This document shows positions 1 through 7,688 of a stretch of 64,000 nucleotides of DNA, piece by piece. The notes beneath the pieces are model-generated. The model was not told the origin of the DNA. It made no database searches and saw nothing but the letters and a program-made list of their open reading frames with translations. Both the position numbers and the translations under genes were made by a program. Source of the DNA: JABJAG01 sp965222215 (GTDB lineage: Bacteria; Pseudomonadota; Alphaproteobacteria; UBA6615); the NCBI GenBank assembly GCA_965222215.1, contig OZ244931.1:1426001-1490000 (forward strand), given 5' to 3'. Every line of letters starts with the position of its first letter. Positions within the stretch are counted from its first letter, which is position 1.

Positions 1-27
1 GCGGTTTCTCCGCCGGTGAGGACATAA

Positions 28-528
28 ATGACCGACAGCGGTCACAATAACGGCGACTATCAGCTCATCACGCCCCCGAACATGCTCAAGGCAAAGGTGA
101 GCGGTGGCGATGGACCGTCGGGCATCGACGGGGATGCGATACAGCAGGCATCGAGCGCGATCGAGAGCCTGGCCGGCGAGTTCGAGGAGCGCGTGTCGCT
201 GGAAATAGCGATGCTCACGAAGCTATCGCACGACCTCGATGAAGACCCGTCCAAGGCTGAAAAGATCGGCAAGAAGGTCGCGCGCATCGGTCACGAGATC
301 AGTGGACAGGGTGCGACCTTTGGCTTTGAACTGATTTCCGAAGTAGGCGCGTCCATGTGCCGCTATGTCGAAGGCATTCGTGCGAAGGAGCATATGAGCG
401 GCGAGGTTCTGCGTGCTCACGCGGACGCCATGCGCGCCGTCATCAAGAACAAGGTCCGCGGCGACGGCGGCAGCGTTGGCAGCGAGCTTGTTGGCAGCCT
501 GGAACACCTTGTCGACCGAATGATCTAA
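28..528 (+). CDS. Hpt-like (histidine phosphotransfer-like) small protein
   Basis: A 166-residue soluble protein without signal peptide. Residues 41-165 are predicted mostly helical. Around H89 it has HEISGQGATFG, which resembles the phosphoacceptor helix of Hpt domains (H-x-x-K-G-x-x-x-x-G); the usual lysine is a serine here. The N-terminal LITPPNMLKAKV segment resembles, from memory, small Hpt-like proteins of Rhodospirillales. GAGGAC lies just before the ATG. It would relay phosphate in a two-component or chemotaxis pathway, but no kinase or receiver gene is beside it, so the partner is unknown. Function is inferred from the motif only. Confidence 0.5.
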   Translation: MTDSGHNNGDYQLITPPNMLKAKVSGGDGPSGIDGDAIQQASSAIESLAGEFEERVSLEIAMLTKLSHDLDEDPSKAEKIGKKVARIGHEISGQGATFGFELISEVGASMCRYVEGIRAKEHMSGEVLRAHADAMRAVIKNKVRGDGGSVGSELVGSLEHLVDRMI

Positions 529-572
529 CCGCATCGGTTCAACAGTGTGGTCCGCGCTGGTATTGTGGCCGC

Positions 573-1013
573 ATGTCTGTTCATCTCGTCAAACTTGCCG
601 TGGGGATCGAATCCGTCGATCACCTGCGCGAACGCCAGAAACAACGCATCGCAGACCGCAAGGCGGCCGGCGACGGCCCCGTGCTGCGGATTCTGACACG
701 CAATACACCGCGCCGGGCGGACGAACTTCTCGCCGACCACGGGTCCATTTACTGGGTCATCAAGGGGCAAATCCTGGTCCGGCAGAAGATCAAAAAGATC
801 GAGCCGGCGACCGGGCACGACGGGACCCCGCGCTGTGCGATCCATCTGGACCGGAAACTCGTTCGCGTCCGGCCCCGGCGTTCCCGGCCCTTTCAGGGCT
901 GGCGATATCTGGAAGCCTCCAGCGCGCCCGAGGATCTGCCGTCCGGTGCTGCGGCCGAAAAGGAACCGCCCCCGGAGATGGCCGAGGAACTCAGGGAACT
1001 GGGCCTCATTTGA
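573..1013 (+). CDS. DUF1489 family protein
   Basis: A 146-residue protein starting MSVHLVKLAVG. It has the family features: an N-terminal LVKLAVG strand, a central YWVIKGQILVRQ segment, and RPFQGWRYL near the C-terminus. This family is restricted largely to alphaproteobacteria and has no assigned biochemical role. The chosen ATG is the first that gives the conserved N-terminus; the frame stays open upstream but overlaps the previous gene. No clear Shine-Dalgarno sequence precedes it. It is followed after about 20 bases by the Fur-like box of bfd, so it is probably a separate transcription unit. Confidence 0.8.
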   Translation: MSVHLVKLAVGIESVDHLRERQKQRIADRKAAGDGPVLRILTRNTPRRADELLADHGSIYWVIKGQILVRQKIKKIEPATGHDGTPRCAIHLDRKLVRVRPRRSRPFQGWRYLEASSAPEDLPSGAAAEKEPPPEMAEELRELGLI

Positions 1014-1032
1014 CCTCGCCCGCGATTGGTAT

Positions 1033-1047
1033 TGAGAATTATTCGCA
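1033..1047. promoter_or_regulatory. Fur-box-like palindrome upstream of bfd
   Basis: TGAGAATTATTCGCA is a 7-1-7 inverted repeat with one mismatched pair. It fits the classic Fur pattern TGATAATnATTATCA and lies 33 bases before the bfd start. Its partner at 4707-4721 lies before the iron-binding-protein gene. Function is inferred from motif and context. Confidence 0.65.
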
Positions 1048-1080
1048 ACGCTCCTATATTTGTTTGAGAGGAGCGACGCG

Positions 1081-1269
1081 ATGTATGTCTGTATCTGCAA
1101 TGCCGTGCGCGAGACGGAGATCAAAGAGGTGATCGCCGAGGGTGTGCGCGACGTGGACGCGGTTTATGACGCGTTGGGCGTAGAGCCGCAGTGCGGCACC
1201 TGCCGGTCTTTTATTCGCGAGATGATGGCCGATGTCCCGTCCAGCGTGGAATCGGAAATCGCGGCCTGA
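1081..1269 (+). CDS. bfd: Bacterioferritin-associated ferredoxin
   Basis: A 62-residue [2Fe-2S] protein that donates electrons to bacterioferritin so stored ferric iron can be released. The four cluster cysteines sit in the typical arrangement: CIC near the N-terminus (MYVCICNAV) and CGTC around residue 40 (PQCGTCRSF). The length fits the family. The ATG is preceded by GAGGAG at good spacing; a slightly earlier ATG in frame lacks this. Bacterioferritin follows on the same strand, and a Fur-like box sits upstream, so expression under iron limitation is likely. Confidence 0.93.
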   Translation: MYVCICNAVRETEIKEVIAEGVRDVDAVYDALGVEPQCGTCRSFIREMMADVPSSVESEIAA

Positions 1270-1344
1270 CGAGTTCCTTTGCAACTGCTTCTTAGTTGCG
1301 CAACCGCCTGAAAAACAACGGTCAATCCTTCCAATCGGGATGCG

Positions 1345-1364
1345 ATGCCATATATTCGTGGCAT
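1345..1364. promoter_or_regulatory. Inverted repeat in the bfd-bfr intergenic region
   Basis: ATGCCA and TGGCAT flank an 8-base AT-rich spacer, giving a perfect 6-8-6 palindrome 28 bases before the bfr start. It could be an operator that lets bfr be controlled separately from bfd. I do not recognise it as a Fur, Irr or RirA consensus. Confidence 0.35.
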
Positions 1365-1392
1365 ACGTATCCAAGAGTAGGGGTGTGTCAGC

Positions 1393-1857
1393 ATGGAACG
1401 CAGCAGCAAGGTCGTCGAGGCCCTGAACAAGATCCTTACCAACGAAATGACGGCGATCAATCAGTATTTCCTGCATTCGCGGATGCTGAAGGATTGGGGT
1501 TTCGAGAAACTCGGCGAGTACGAGTACACGGAATCGGTCGACGAGATGAAACACGCCGACGTTCTGATTGAGCGCATCCTTTTTCTGAACGGTCTGCCGA
1601 ACCTGCAGGATCTGCACCGTCTGCGGATCGGCGAGAACGTGAAGGAAATCCTCGAATGCGACCTGCAGCTTGAGGAAGCGGCCATTCCCGAACTGCGCGA
1701 AGCGATTACGCTGTGCGAAGCCGAGGCGGACTATGTCAGCCGCGACATGTTGAGCAACATCCTCGAGAACGAGGAAGAGCATCTCGACTATCTGGAAACG
1801 CAGCTCGAACTGCTGGCCAAGGTCGGCGAAGAAAATTACCTGCAGTCGCAGGTCTGA
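1393..1857 (+). CDS. bfr: Bacterioferritin
   Basis: A 154-residue heme-containing ferritin that oxidises Fe(II) and stores it as a mineral in a 24-subunit cytoplasmic shell. All ferroxidase ligands are in the standard positions: E18, E51, H54, E94, E127 and H130. M52, the axial heme ligand shared between two subunits, is also present. Length matches the family exactly. It follows bfd on the same strand, about 120 bases downstream, and the two proteins work as a redox pair in iron release. Confidence 0.97.
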   Translation: MERSSKVVEALNKILTNEMTAINQYFLHSRMLKDWGFEKLGEYEYTESVDEMKHADVLIERILFLNGLPNLQDLHRLRIGENVKEILECDLQLEEAAIPELREAITLCEAEADYVSRDMLSNILENEEEHLDYLETQLELLAKVGEENYLQSQV

Positions 1858-1863
1858 CGCCGC

Positions 1864-3615
1864 CTAGTCGCCGCCCGCGCTGACCGGTATGGCCGGCGCG
1901 ATCGGTTCCCCGGCCTCGAAGCGGCCCTGGCGGGTGCGCTGGGTGTGAGCGCTGCGCATCGCGCGGCTCAACAGGATCACCGGCAGAACTCCCGCGAGCA
2001 CGATCGTCAGGGCCGCGAGCGCGCTCTGTTCCAGCAGCTCGTCCGACGCGAACTGGTAGACGTGGGTCGCCAGCGTGTCGAAGTTGAACGGCCGCAGGAT
2101 CAATGTTGCGGGAAGTTCCTTCATGGTGTCGACGAACACGATGGTCGCGCCGGCGAGCAGGCTGCCCCGGATCAAAGGCAGATGAATGCGCCACAAGGTG
2201 CGGCCGGGACTGGCCCCCAGGCTGCGCGCGGCCATGTCCATGGTCGGCTGGATATTCCCCAGGCTTGCCTCGACCGCGCCGTAGGCGACCGCAAGAAACC
2301 GTACGACATAGGCGAAGACGAGGGCGAAGATCGTTCCGCTGAGCAGCAGGCCGGTCGACACGCCGAACCACTCACGCATCAGGGCGTCGAGTGCGTTGTC
2401 GAAGCGGGCGAGGGGAATCAGGATGCCGACCGCCAGCACGGCGCCGGGCACGGCGTAGCCGAGCAGGGACAGGCGCGCGAGGATCCCGAAGCCCGGCCCG
2501 GACAGTCGACGACCATATGCGAGGAACACAGCGACGATGATGGCGCCCGTGGCGGCCAGGGCGGCGAGCATCAGGCTGTTTCCAATCAGGGCGAGAAACT
2601 CGTCATTCCATGACCGGTCGAAAAACACGATGGCGTGGCGGGCAAGAACGCCGCCGGGGATGATGAAGCCGACCAGGATCGGCAGCGCGCAGACGACAAA
2701 CGCTACCCAGCGCTTCACGCCGTTCAGCGGAAGGCGTTTCGGCGAGACGTGCCGGCTTGAGACGTTGTGGAAGCGGCGGCCGCGCCGCCCGAGCCGCTCG
2801 AAGTAGATCAGGATGACGACGAAGGCGAGCATGGCGACGGCGATCTGGGCCGCGCCGCCGGCGTTGCCCATATGCAGCCAGACGTCGAAGACAGAGCGCG
2901 TCAGGGTATTCACGGCGAAAAAGTCGACCGTGCCGAAATCCGCCAGTGTTTCCATCAGCGCCAGTGTGACGCCCACGACAATGGCGGGGCGGGCCAGCGG
3001 CAGCGATACGGACCTGAACGTGCGCCATCGTCCGTGTCCGAGGATTCGGCTGGCTTCGCGAACGCTTTCGGACTGTTCCATGAAGGAGGCGCGCGCCAGC
3101 AGGTAGACATAGGGATACAGGACAAACGACATCACGAAGATCGCGCCGCCCATCGAGCGAATTTCCGGGAACCAGTAGTCGCGCTTGGTCTGCCAGCCGA
3201 AGATGTCGCGCAGGAGGCCCTGTACCGGGCCGGCAAATTCAAGGATGTCGGTGTAGACGAATGCGACGATGTAGGCGGGTGCGGCGAGGGGCAGCAACAG
3301 CGCCCATTCGAATACACGTCGGCCCGGAAACTCGCATGACGCCACCAGCCATGCCGTGGTCGTGCCGATAAGGAACACGGCGAGGCCGTTGCCGAGCATC
3401 AGGAGGATGGTGTTCCAGGTGTGACGCGGCAGGATCGTCGAGAGCAGATGCGGCCAGATATTCTCGGCCGGGAAGAAGGCAAGCCAGAGGATTGCGAGGA
3501 GCGGCGCAATCACGATCGATGCGATTGCGACACCCCCCGGAATCCAGACGCGCTCCCAGAGGGAGCGCGTCGTCCGAAGGGGGGTTCCCTGCGGAGATGT
3601 GGATATCACGCTCAC
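1864..3615 (-). CDS. fbpB: Ferric iron ABC transporter permease (FbpB type, fused double permease)
   Basis: A 583-residue inner-membrane protein with two homologous halves of about six transmembrane helices each, as in FbpB/SfuB. Each half carries an EAA-type loop for the ATPase: EASRILGHGRWRTFRSVSLP in the first and AARSLGASPGRTLWRIHLP in the second. It would pass ferric iron from the periplasmic binding protein into the cytoplasm. Translation appears to start at GTG, 21 bases after the binding-protein gene. The cognate ATPase (FbpC) is not beside it or elsewhere in the window. The gene converges on bfr with only a few bases between stop codons. Confidence 0.9.
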   Translation of the reverse strand: MSVISTSPQGTPLRTTRSLWERVWIPGGVAIASIVIAPLLAILWLAFFPAENIWPHLLSTILPRHTWNTILLMLGNGLAVFLIGTTTAWLVASCEFPGRRVFEWALLLPLAAPAYIVAFVYTDILEFAGPVQGLLRDIFGWQTKRDYWFPEIRSMGGAIFVMSFVLYPYVYLLARASFMEQSESVREASRILGHGRWRTFRSVSLPLARPAIVVGVTLALMETLADFGTVDFFAVNTLTRSVFDVWLHMGNAGGAAQIAVAMLAFVVILIYFERLGRRGRRFHNVSSRHVSPKRLPLNGVKRWVAFVVCALPILVGFIIPGGVLARHAIVFFDRSWNDEFLALIGNSLMLAALAATGAIIVAVFLAYGRRLSGPGFGILARLSLLGYAVPGAVLAVGILIPLARFDNALDALMREWFGVSTGLLLSGTIFALVFAYVVRFLAVAYGAVEASLGNIQPTMDMAARSLGASPGRTLWRIHLPLIRGSLLAGATIVFVDTMKELPATLILRPFNFDTLATHVYQFASDELLEQSALAALTIVLAGVLPVILLSRAMRSAHTQRTRQGRFEAGEPIAPAIPVSAGGD

Positions 3616-3636
3616 GATGGAACGTTGGCCCGTCGG

Positions 3637-4677
3637 CTAGTCGTTATAGCCAACTCTGTTGACCAGCTTGACGGCCATGGCGCGGTTCGCAGCCACGTCA
3701 TCAAGATCGAGGTCGTCGGCTTCGAGCTTGCCCATGGAACGAACCAGGCCCGACTGCGGCACGCCGGCCACGATCGGATACTCGAAGTTCTGCTCGGCAT
3801 ACATCTGCTGGGCGAGATCACCGGTGAGGAACTCCATCAGTTTGACGGCATTGTCCTTGTTCGGCGCTGCCTTCGTCAGCGCCATGCCGGAAATGTTCAC
3901 ATGCGTGCCTTTGCCGGCGATGGTCGGGAAGACCGGATAGACCGACTGGGCCCAGGCGAACTGCTCTTCGTTCTCGAGCATCTTGCCGAAGTAGTAGTTG
4001 TTGCCGATCGCGATATCGCACTCGCCTTCCTTGATCGCCTTCACCTGGGCGCGGTCGTTGCCCTGGGGCTTGCGGGCCAGGTTGGCTTTTACGCCGCGCA
4101 GCCACTTCTCGGCCTCTTCCTCACCGTGATGGGCGATCATCGCCGCGGTCAGCGCGACCTGGTAGACGTGCGTGCCCGAGCGGGTGCAGATGCGGCCCTC
4201 CCACTTCGGATCGGCGAGCTCTTCGTACGTCTTCGGCGCCTCGGACGCCGGCACCCGGTCCTTCGACGCGTAGATGATGCGCGCACGCTGGGTCAGGCCG
4301 TACCAGTGACCGTCATTCTGGCGGAAATCCTCGGGGATCGCATTCGTCAGCGACGCGGTCTTGACGGGCTGCGTCACGCCGTTGCCATAAGCATCGTCCA
4401 GACGGCCGATGTCGACCGTGAAGATCAGGTCGGCGGGGCTGTTCGCGCCTTCCTGCTTGAGGCGCTCAACCAGGCCTTTGTTGGCAAACACGACGTTCAC
4501 CTTCACGCCGGTTTGCCGGGTGAATGCATCGAACATCGGCTGGATCAGGAACGGCTGGCGGTAGGAATAGACGTTCACCTCTCCGCTCAGGGCGGCCTGT
4601 TCGTCGGCCACGGCCGGGGCGCCAATGAGAGGGGTGGTAAGAAGTGCTGCGGCAAGCAGGGACTGGTGAAAACGCAT
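3637..4677 (-). CDS. fbpA: Ferric iron ABC transporter periplasmic binding protein
   Basis: A 346-residue exported protein of the FbpA/IdiA class. The chosen ATG gives MRFHQSLLAAALLTTPLIGA, a good Sec signal peptide cleaved after AVADE or close to it; an earlier in-frame start would add an implausible leader. The mature N-terminus GEVNVYSYRQPFLIQPMFDAF matches the family, and FEYPIVAGVP near the C-terminus is typical, as is a tyrosine-containing motif (IAIGNNYYFGKML) that can supply ferric ligands. It captures Fe(III) for the permease just downstream. A perfect Fur-like palindrome lies 30 bases upstream. Confidence 0.9.
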   Translation of the reverse strand: MRFHQSLLAAALLTTPLIGAPAVADEQAALSGEVNVYSYRQPFLIQPMFDAFTRQTGVKVNVVFANKGLVERLKQEGANSPADLIFTVDIGRLDDAYGNGVTQPVKTASLTNAIPEDFRQNDGHWYGLTQRARIIYASKDRVPASEAPKTYEELADPKWEGRICTRSGTHVYQVALTAAMIAHHGEEEAEKWLRGVKANLARKPQGNDRAQVKAIKEGECDIAIGNNYYFGKMLENEEQFAWAQSVYPVFPTIAGKGTHVNISGMALTKAAPNKDNAVKLMEFLTGDLAQQMYAEQNFEYPIVAGVPQSGLVRSMGKLEADDLDLDDVAANRAMAVKLVNRVGYND

Positions 4678-4706
4678 TGTCGTCTCCGAGACATCTGGTT
4701 TGCAAC

Positions 4707-4721
4707 TGAGAACTATTCTCA
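4707..4721. promoter_or_regulatory. Fur-box-like palindrome upstream of fbpA
   Basis: TGAGAACTATTCTCA has perfect six-base arms (TGAGAA/TTCTCA), 30 bases before the fbpA start. It resembles the box before bfd. Iron-repressed expression of the uptake operon is inferred. Confidence 0.7.
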
Positions 4722-4753
4722 ATTTGTAGCCGGAAGCTACAAGCATGCGCATC

Positions 4754-4776
4754 CAATTGCAAGTGGTTCGCAATTG
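4754..4776. repeat. Inverted repeat upstream of fbpA
   Basis: CAATTGC and GCAATTG flank nine bases, a perfect 7-9-7 palindrome about 80-100 bases before fbpA on its promoter side. It may be a second regulator site or part of the promoter region. No known consensus is recognised. Confidence 0.35.
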
Positions 4777-4835
4777 CATTGACTCAGATCAAATCGGAGG
4801 GGGCTCCACGAGCCATGTCGATAGGCGGCCGACGC

Positions 4836-5882
4836 CTAGGCAGCGGGGCGAAACCGCTCCTCGGCCATACGGTCCGCCACCGCGTTCGTGGCGGCCATCT
4901 CTGTCTCCGCGCGCTGGAAAATTTCCGACAGGGTGTCGTGAATGCGGTCGAGATGGGCGTAGATCTCGGCGTCGTCGTGTTGACCGCCAAAGTCGGGCCC
5001 GTGCGCGATCTCGATGATCCCGCCGGCGTTGATGACATAGTCGGGGGCGTACAGAATTCCGCGTGCCGTCAGTTCGGCGCCGTGCCGGTCCTCGGCGAGC
5101 TGATTGTTGGCCGAGCCCGCCACGACCTCCGCACGAACTTCGCCGATGGTCTGATCGTTGATGACCGCGCCCAGCGCGCAGGGCGCGAAGACATCGACAT
5201 CGGCGGCATGAATTTCATGGGTGTCGACCGGCGTCGCACCGAACATGTCCGCGGCGCGCGTGACCGCTTCAGCGTTGATATCCGCCACGTGCAGCACCGC
5301 GCCCTTTGCGTGCAGGCGCTGCGCGAGGTCGAAGCCCACCGACCCCAGGCCCTGGATCGCGACCTGGATGCCATCGATGCCGTCGTTGCGCTGGAGCTTG
5401 TGCTCGATGGCCGCCTCAATCCCACGCATCACGCCATACGCCGTGTAGGGAGAGGGGTTGCCGCTGGTCTTGCTGGTGCCGGTGACGTGTTTGCTGACCG
5501 ATGCCATCTCGTCCATGTCGGCGACGGTCATCCCGACATCCTCCGCCGCGATATATCGCCCGCCGAGGCTTTCGACGAATCGGCCCATGGCCCGCATCAG
5601 TTCGGGTGTCTTTTCGGTTTTCGCGTTCCCCATGATGACGGACTTGCCGCCGCCGAACGGAAGTCCGGCCAGTGCGGATTTGTAGGTCATGCCCTGGGAC
5701 AGGCGCAGCGCATCGCGAAGTGCGGCTGTGTCGTCGGGGTAATCCCACATCCGGCAGCCCCCGACACCCGGGCCCAGATGCGTGTTGTGCACGGCGATGA
5801 TGGCGCGCAGGCCGGTCTCGGCGTCGTGGCCGAAGAGCACATGCTCATGGCCGTCGAAATCAGGGGCGGAGAAGACAGTCAT
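4836..5882 (-). CDS. Leucine dehydrogenase-like amino acid dehydrogenase (Glu/Leu/Phe/Val family)
   Basis: A 348-residue NAD-dependent amino acid dehydrogenase that would interconvert a branched-chain or aromatic amino acid with its 2-oxo acid and ammonia. It has the substrate-site segment GMTYKSALAGLPFGGGKSV with the catalytic lysines, then GRYIAAEDVGM, then a Rossmann fold with GLGSVG. Length and layout fit bacillar leucine dehydrogenases. The start was placed at the ATG preceded by GGAGGA; an earlier frame extension lacks a ribosome site. Leucine as substrate is inferred by similarity only. It is transcribed toward fbpA but separated by the iron-control region. Confidence 0.85.
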   Translation of the reverse strand: MTVFSAPDFDGHEHVLFGHDAETGLRAIIAVHNTHLGPGVGGCRMWDYPDDTAALRDALRLSQGMTYKSALAGLPFGGGKSVIMGNAKTEKTPELMRAMGRFVESLGGRYIAAEDVGMTVADMDEMASVSKHVTGTSKTSGNPSPYTAYGVMRGIEAAIEHKLQRNDGIDGIQVAIQGLGSVGFDLAQRLHAKGAVLHVADINAEAVTRAADMFGATPVDTHEIHAADVDVFAPCALGAVINDQTIGEVRAEVVAGSANNQLAEDRHGAELTARGILYAPDYVINAGGIIEIAHGPDFGGQHDDAEIYAHLDRIHDTLSEIFQRAETEMAATNAVADRMAEERFRPAA

Positions 5883-6114
5883 GGCGTCCTCCAGACATTC
5901 GCCGTCGGATTGCGGCGTTAACCATGTCCACGGATTTTGCATCCGTGCCCTTAACCTTCAATGAATATCAATCGGTTGTGCCCACTTCGAAAGATGCGCA
6001 CCGGGGCGGCGTAAATATATTCGGAAATGAGAAGGTTGCGTCGGCGGGCTATAATATTATTTCAACAGAGAACGGCGGTTCCGCACCACGCGAATCCCTG
6101 TAACGAGGCTGAAG

Positions 6115-6351
6115 ATGGCGGGCTCCCCCAAACGCGCGAAATCAGAACCGGATATCTGGAAGCAGCCGGATGGCTCGGCGATGAGTTGCGAGGAATCGAT
6201 CCTTGTGTTGCGCGAGAACCTCTCGGAGATCGAGGAGATCTGCCAGGAGGCGCTGGAAGATGCCGTGCTGATGGATGTGTCCGAGGCGCAGTTCCGAGAA
6301 GTCCTGCGCGACATGGTCGAGAAGCTGACCAATCCCTACAGGAAGGGCTGA
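6115..6351 (+). CDS. Small hypothetical protein
   Basis: A 78-residue acidic, probably helical protein. Residues 23-70 (ENLSEIEEICQEALEDAVL and following) look amphipathic. It has no signal peptide or membrane segment. GAGGCTGAAG precedes the ATG, and a TATAAT lies at 6050-6055 although no good -35 is seen. Its composition looks coding. I do not recognise its function, and it stands alone between divergent and convergent neighbours. Confidence 0.6.
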   Translation: MAGSPKRAKSEPDIWKQPDGSAMSCEESILVLRENLSEIEEICQEALEDAVLMDVSEAQFREVLRDMVEKLTNPYRKG

Positions 6352-6364
6352 TCGAGGGCTTCCT

Positions 6365-6452
6365 CGTCATCGCGAGGAGCAACGCGACGACGCGATCCGG
6401 AGCCCGCGCGTGTCTGCTCTGGTTTGCTTCGCCCAGAGGGCTCGCAATGACG
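6365..6452. repeat. Dispersed intergenic inverted repeat (CGTCATTGCGAG type)
   Basis: The ends CGTCATCGCGAG and CTCGCAATGACG are inverted copies with one substitution, flanking about 64 bases. This resembles the CGTCATTGCGAGGAGC palindromic repeat seen between genes in many alphaproteobacterial genomes. It fills the space between two convergent genes. Confidence 0.6.
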
Positions 6453-6470
6453 GGATGTATCCCTGATTCT

Positions 6471-7661
6471 TCAGTCCAGTTCGCCCGCGTGGGCCTTTTC
6501 GAACAGGACACGGAATCCGGCCGCGTCGAGCCTGACGGGATTGGCGATGGCGGTGGGATCGACCGCGGCGGCTTCGGCAAGTTCGTCGAACGCGGCCGCC
6601 TCGACGCCAAGGTCGGCGATCGTGTGGGGCATGTCGAACGTGCTGCGCAGTTCCAGCGTCCAGTCGACGAAACTCCGGAAGCTGTCCGATTGTGCGCCGG
6701 GCAGGCCGAGGTAGGCCGCGACGCGCGACAACTTGTCGGCGACCGCCTCCCGGTTGCGCATCAGCACATAAGGCATGACCACGGCGTTGGTCAGTCCATG
6801 GTGGGTATCGTAGGTGGCGCCGATGGGGTGGCTCATGGCGTGGATGGCGCCGAGGCCTTTCTGAAAAGCGGTCGCGCCCATGGCGGCGGCCGCCAGCATC
6901 TGCGAGCGGGCGACGATGTCGGTCCCGTCCGAGACGGCATCGCTCAGGTGATTGCGCACCAGCCGCATACCTTCGAGCGCCACCCCGTCGCACAGCGGAT
7001 TGTGGAAGGGTGAGCAGTAGGCCTCAAGACAGTGGGCGAGTGCGTCCATCCCCGTGGCCGCCGTGATGTGCGGCGGCAGGCCCACGGTCAGTTCGGGGTC
7101 CGCGATGACGATTCCCGGCATCATGCCGGGGTGGGTGATGATGACCTTGCGGCCGGTTGCCTCGTTGAGGACGACGGTCGACCGGCCGGTCTCCGACCCG
7201 GTGCCGGCCGTCGTCGGAATGGCGACCGTCGGCAGCGGGGCATTGGCGGACTGCCAGTCCTTCCGGCCTTCCTCCATCGACCACAGATCGACGCCGTCGG
7301 CCGGTTGCGTGGCCATGAGTGCGATGGATTTGCCCGCGTCGAGGGACGACCCGCCGCCGAACGCGATCACGCCGTCGCAGTCCGCCGCCCGGACGGCTGC
7401 AACGCCGTCGAACACGTTGGCGCTGACGGGGTTGGGCTTCACGTCGGAAAAGAGCGTCGTCGGAACCCCGTCCGCGTCATTCGCCGCGATGGCGTCGGTG
7501 ACCATGGGGAGCGTCGCGAGGCCCGGGTCGGTTACCAGGAGCGGACGCGAAATACCAAGTGATTTGCACGCCCGCGACAGGGAGGAGATCTTCCCCGCGC
7601 CGAACCAGATGGTTGTCGGAAAGTTCCAGTTGCCGCGCAGGGTTGCGGGGTCGAGAGACAT
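6471..7661 (-). CDS. Iron-containing alcohol dehydrogenase
   Basis: A 396-residue group III alcohol dehydrogenase that oxidises an alcohol with NAD(P). GGGSSLDAGKSIAL is the nucleotide-binding loop. Metal ligands are visible in TGMDALAHCLEAY (D and first H) and in GLGAIHAMSHPIGATYDTHH (the later histidines). Length is typical. It ends a minus-strand run of three close genes (ligase, molybdenum hydroxylase, this gene; gaps 27-35 bases), so they probably act on one substrate. The substrate cannot be read from the sequence. Confidence 0.92.
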   Translation of the reverse strand: MSLDPATLRGNWNFPTTIWFGAGKISSLSRACKSLGISRPLLVTDPGLATLPMVTDAIAANDADGVPTTLFSDVKPNPVSANVFDGVAAVRAADCDGVIAFGGGSSLDAGKSIALMATQPADGVDLWSMEEGRKDWQSANAPLPTVAIPTTAGTGSETGRSTVVLNEATGRKVIITHPGMMPGIVIADPELTVGLPPHITAATGMDALAHCLEAYCSPFHNPLCDGVALEGMRLVRNHLSDAVSDGTDIVARSQMLAAAAMGATAFQKGLGAIHAMSHPIGATYDTHHGLTNAVVMPYVLMRNREAVADKLSRVAAYLGLPGAQSDSFRSFVDWTLELRSTFDMPHTIADLGVEAAAFDELAEAAAVDPTAIANPVRLDAAGFRVLFEKAHAGELD

Positions 7662-7688
7662 GGAAAAGCTCGCTGTGGGTATGCGCTG

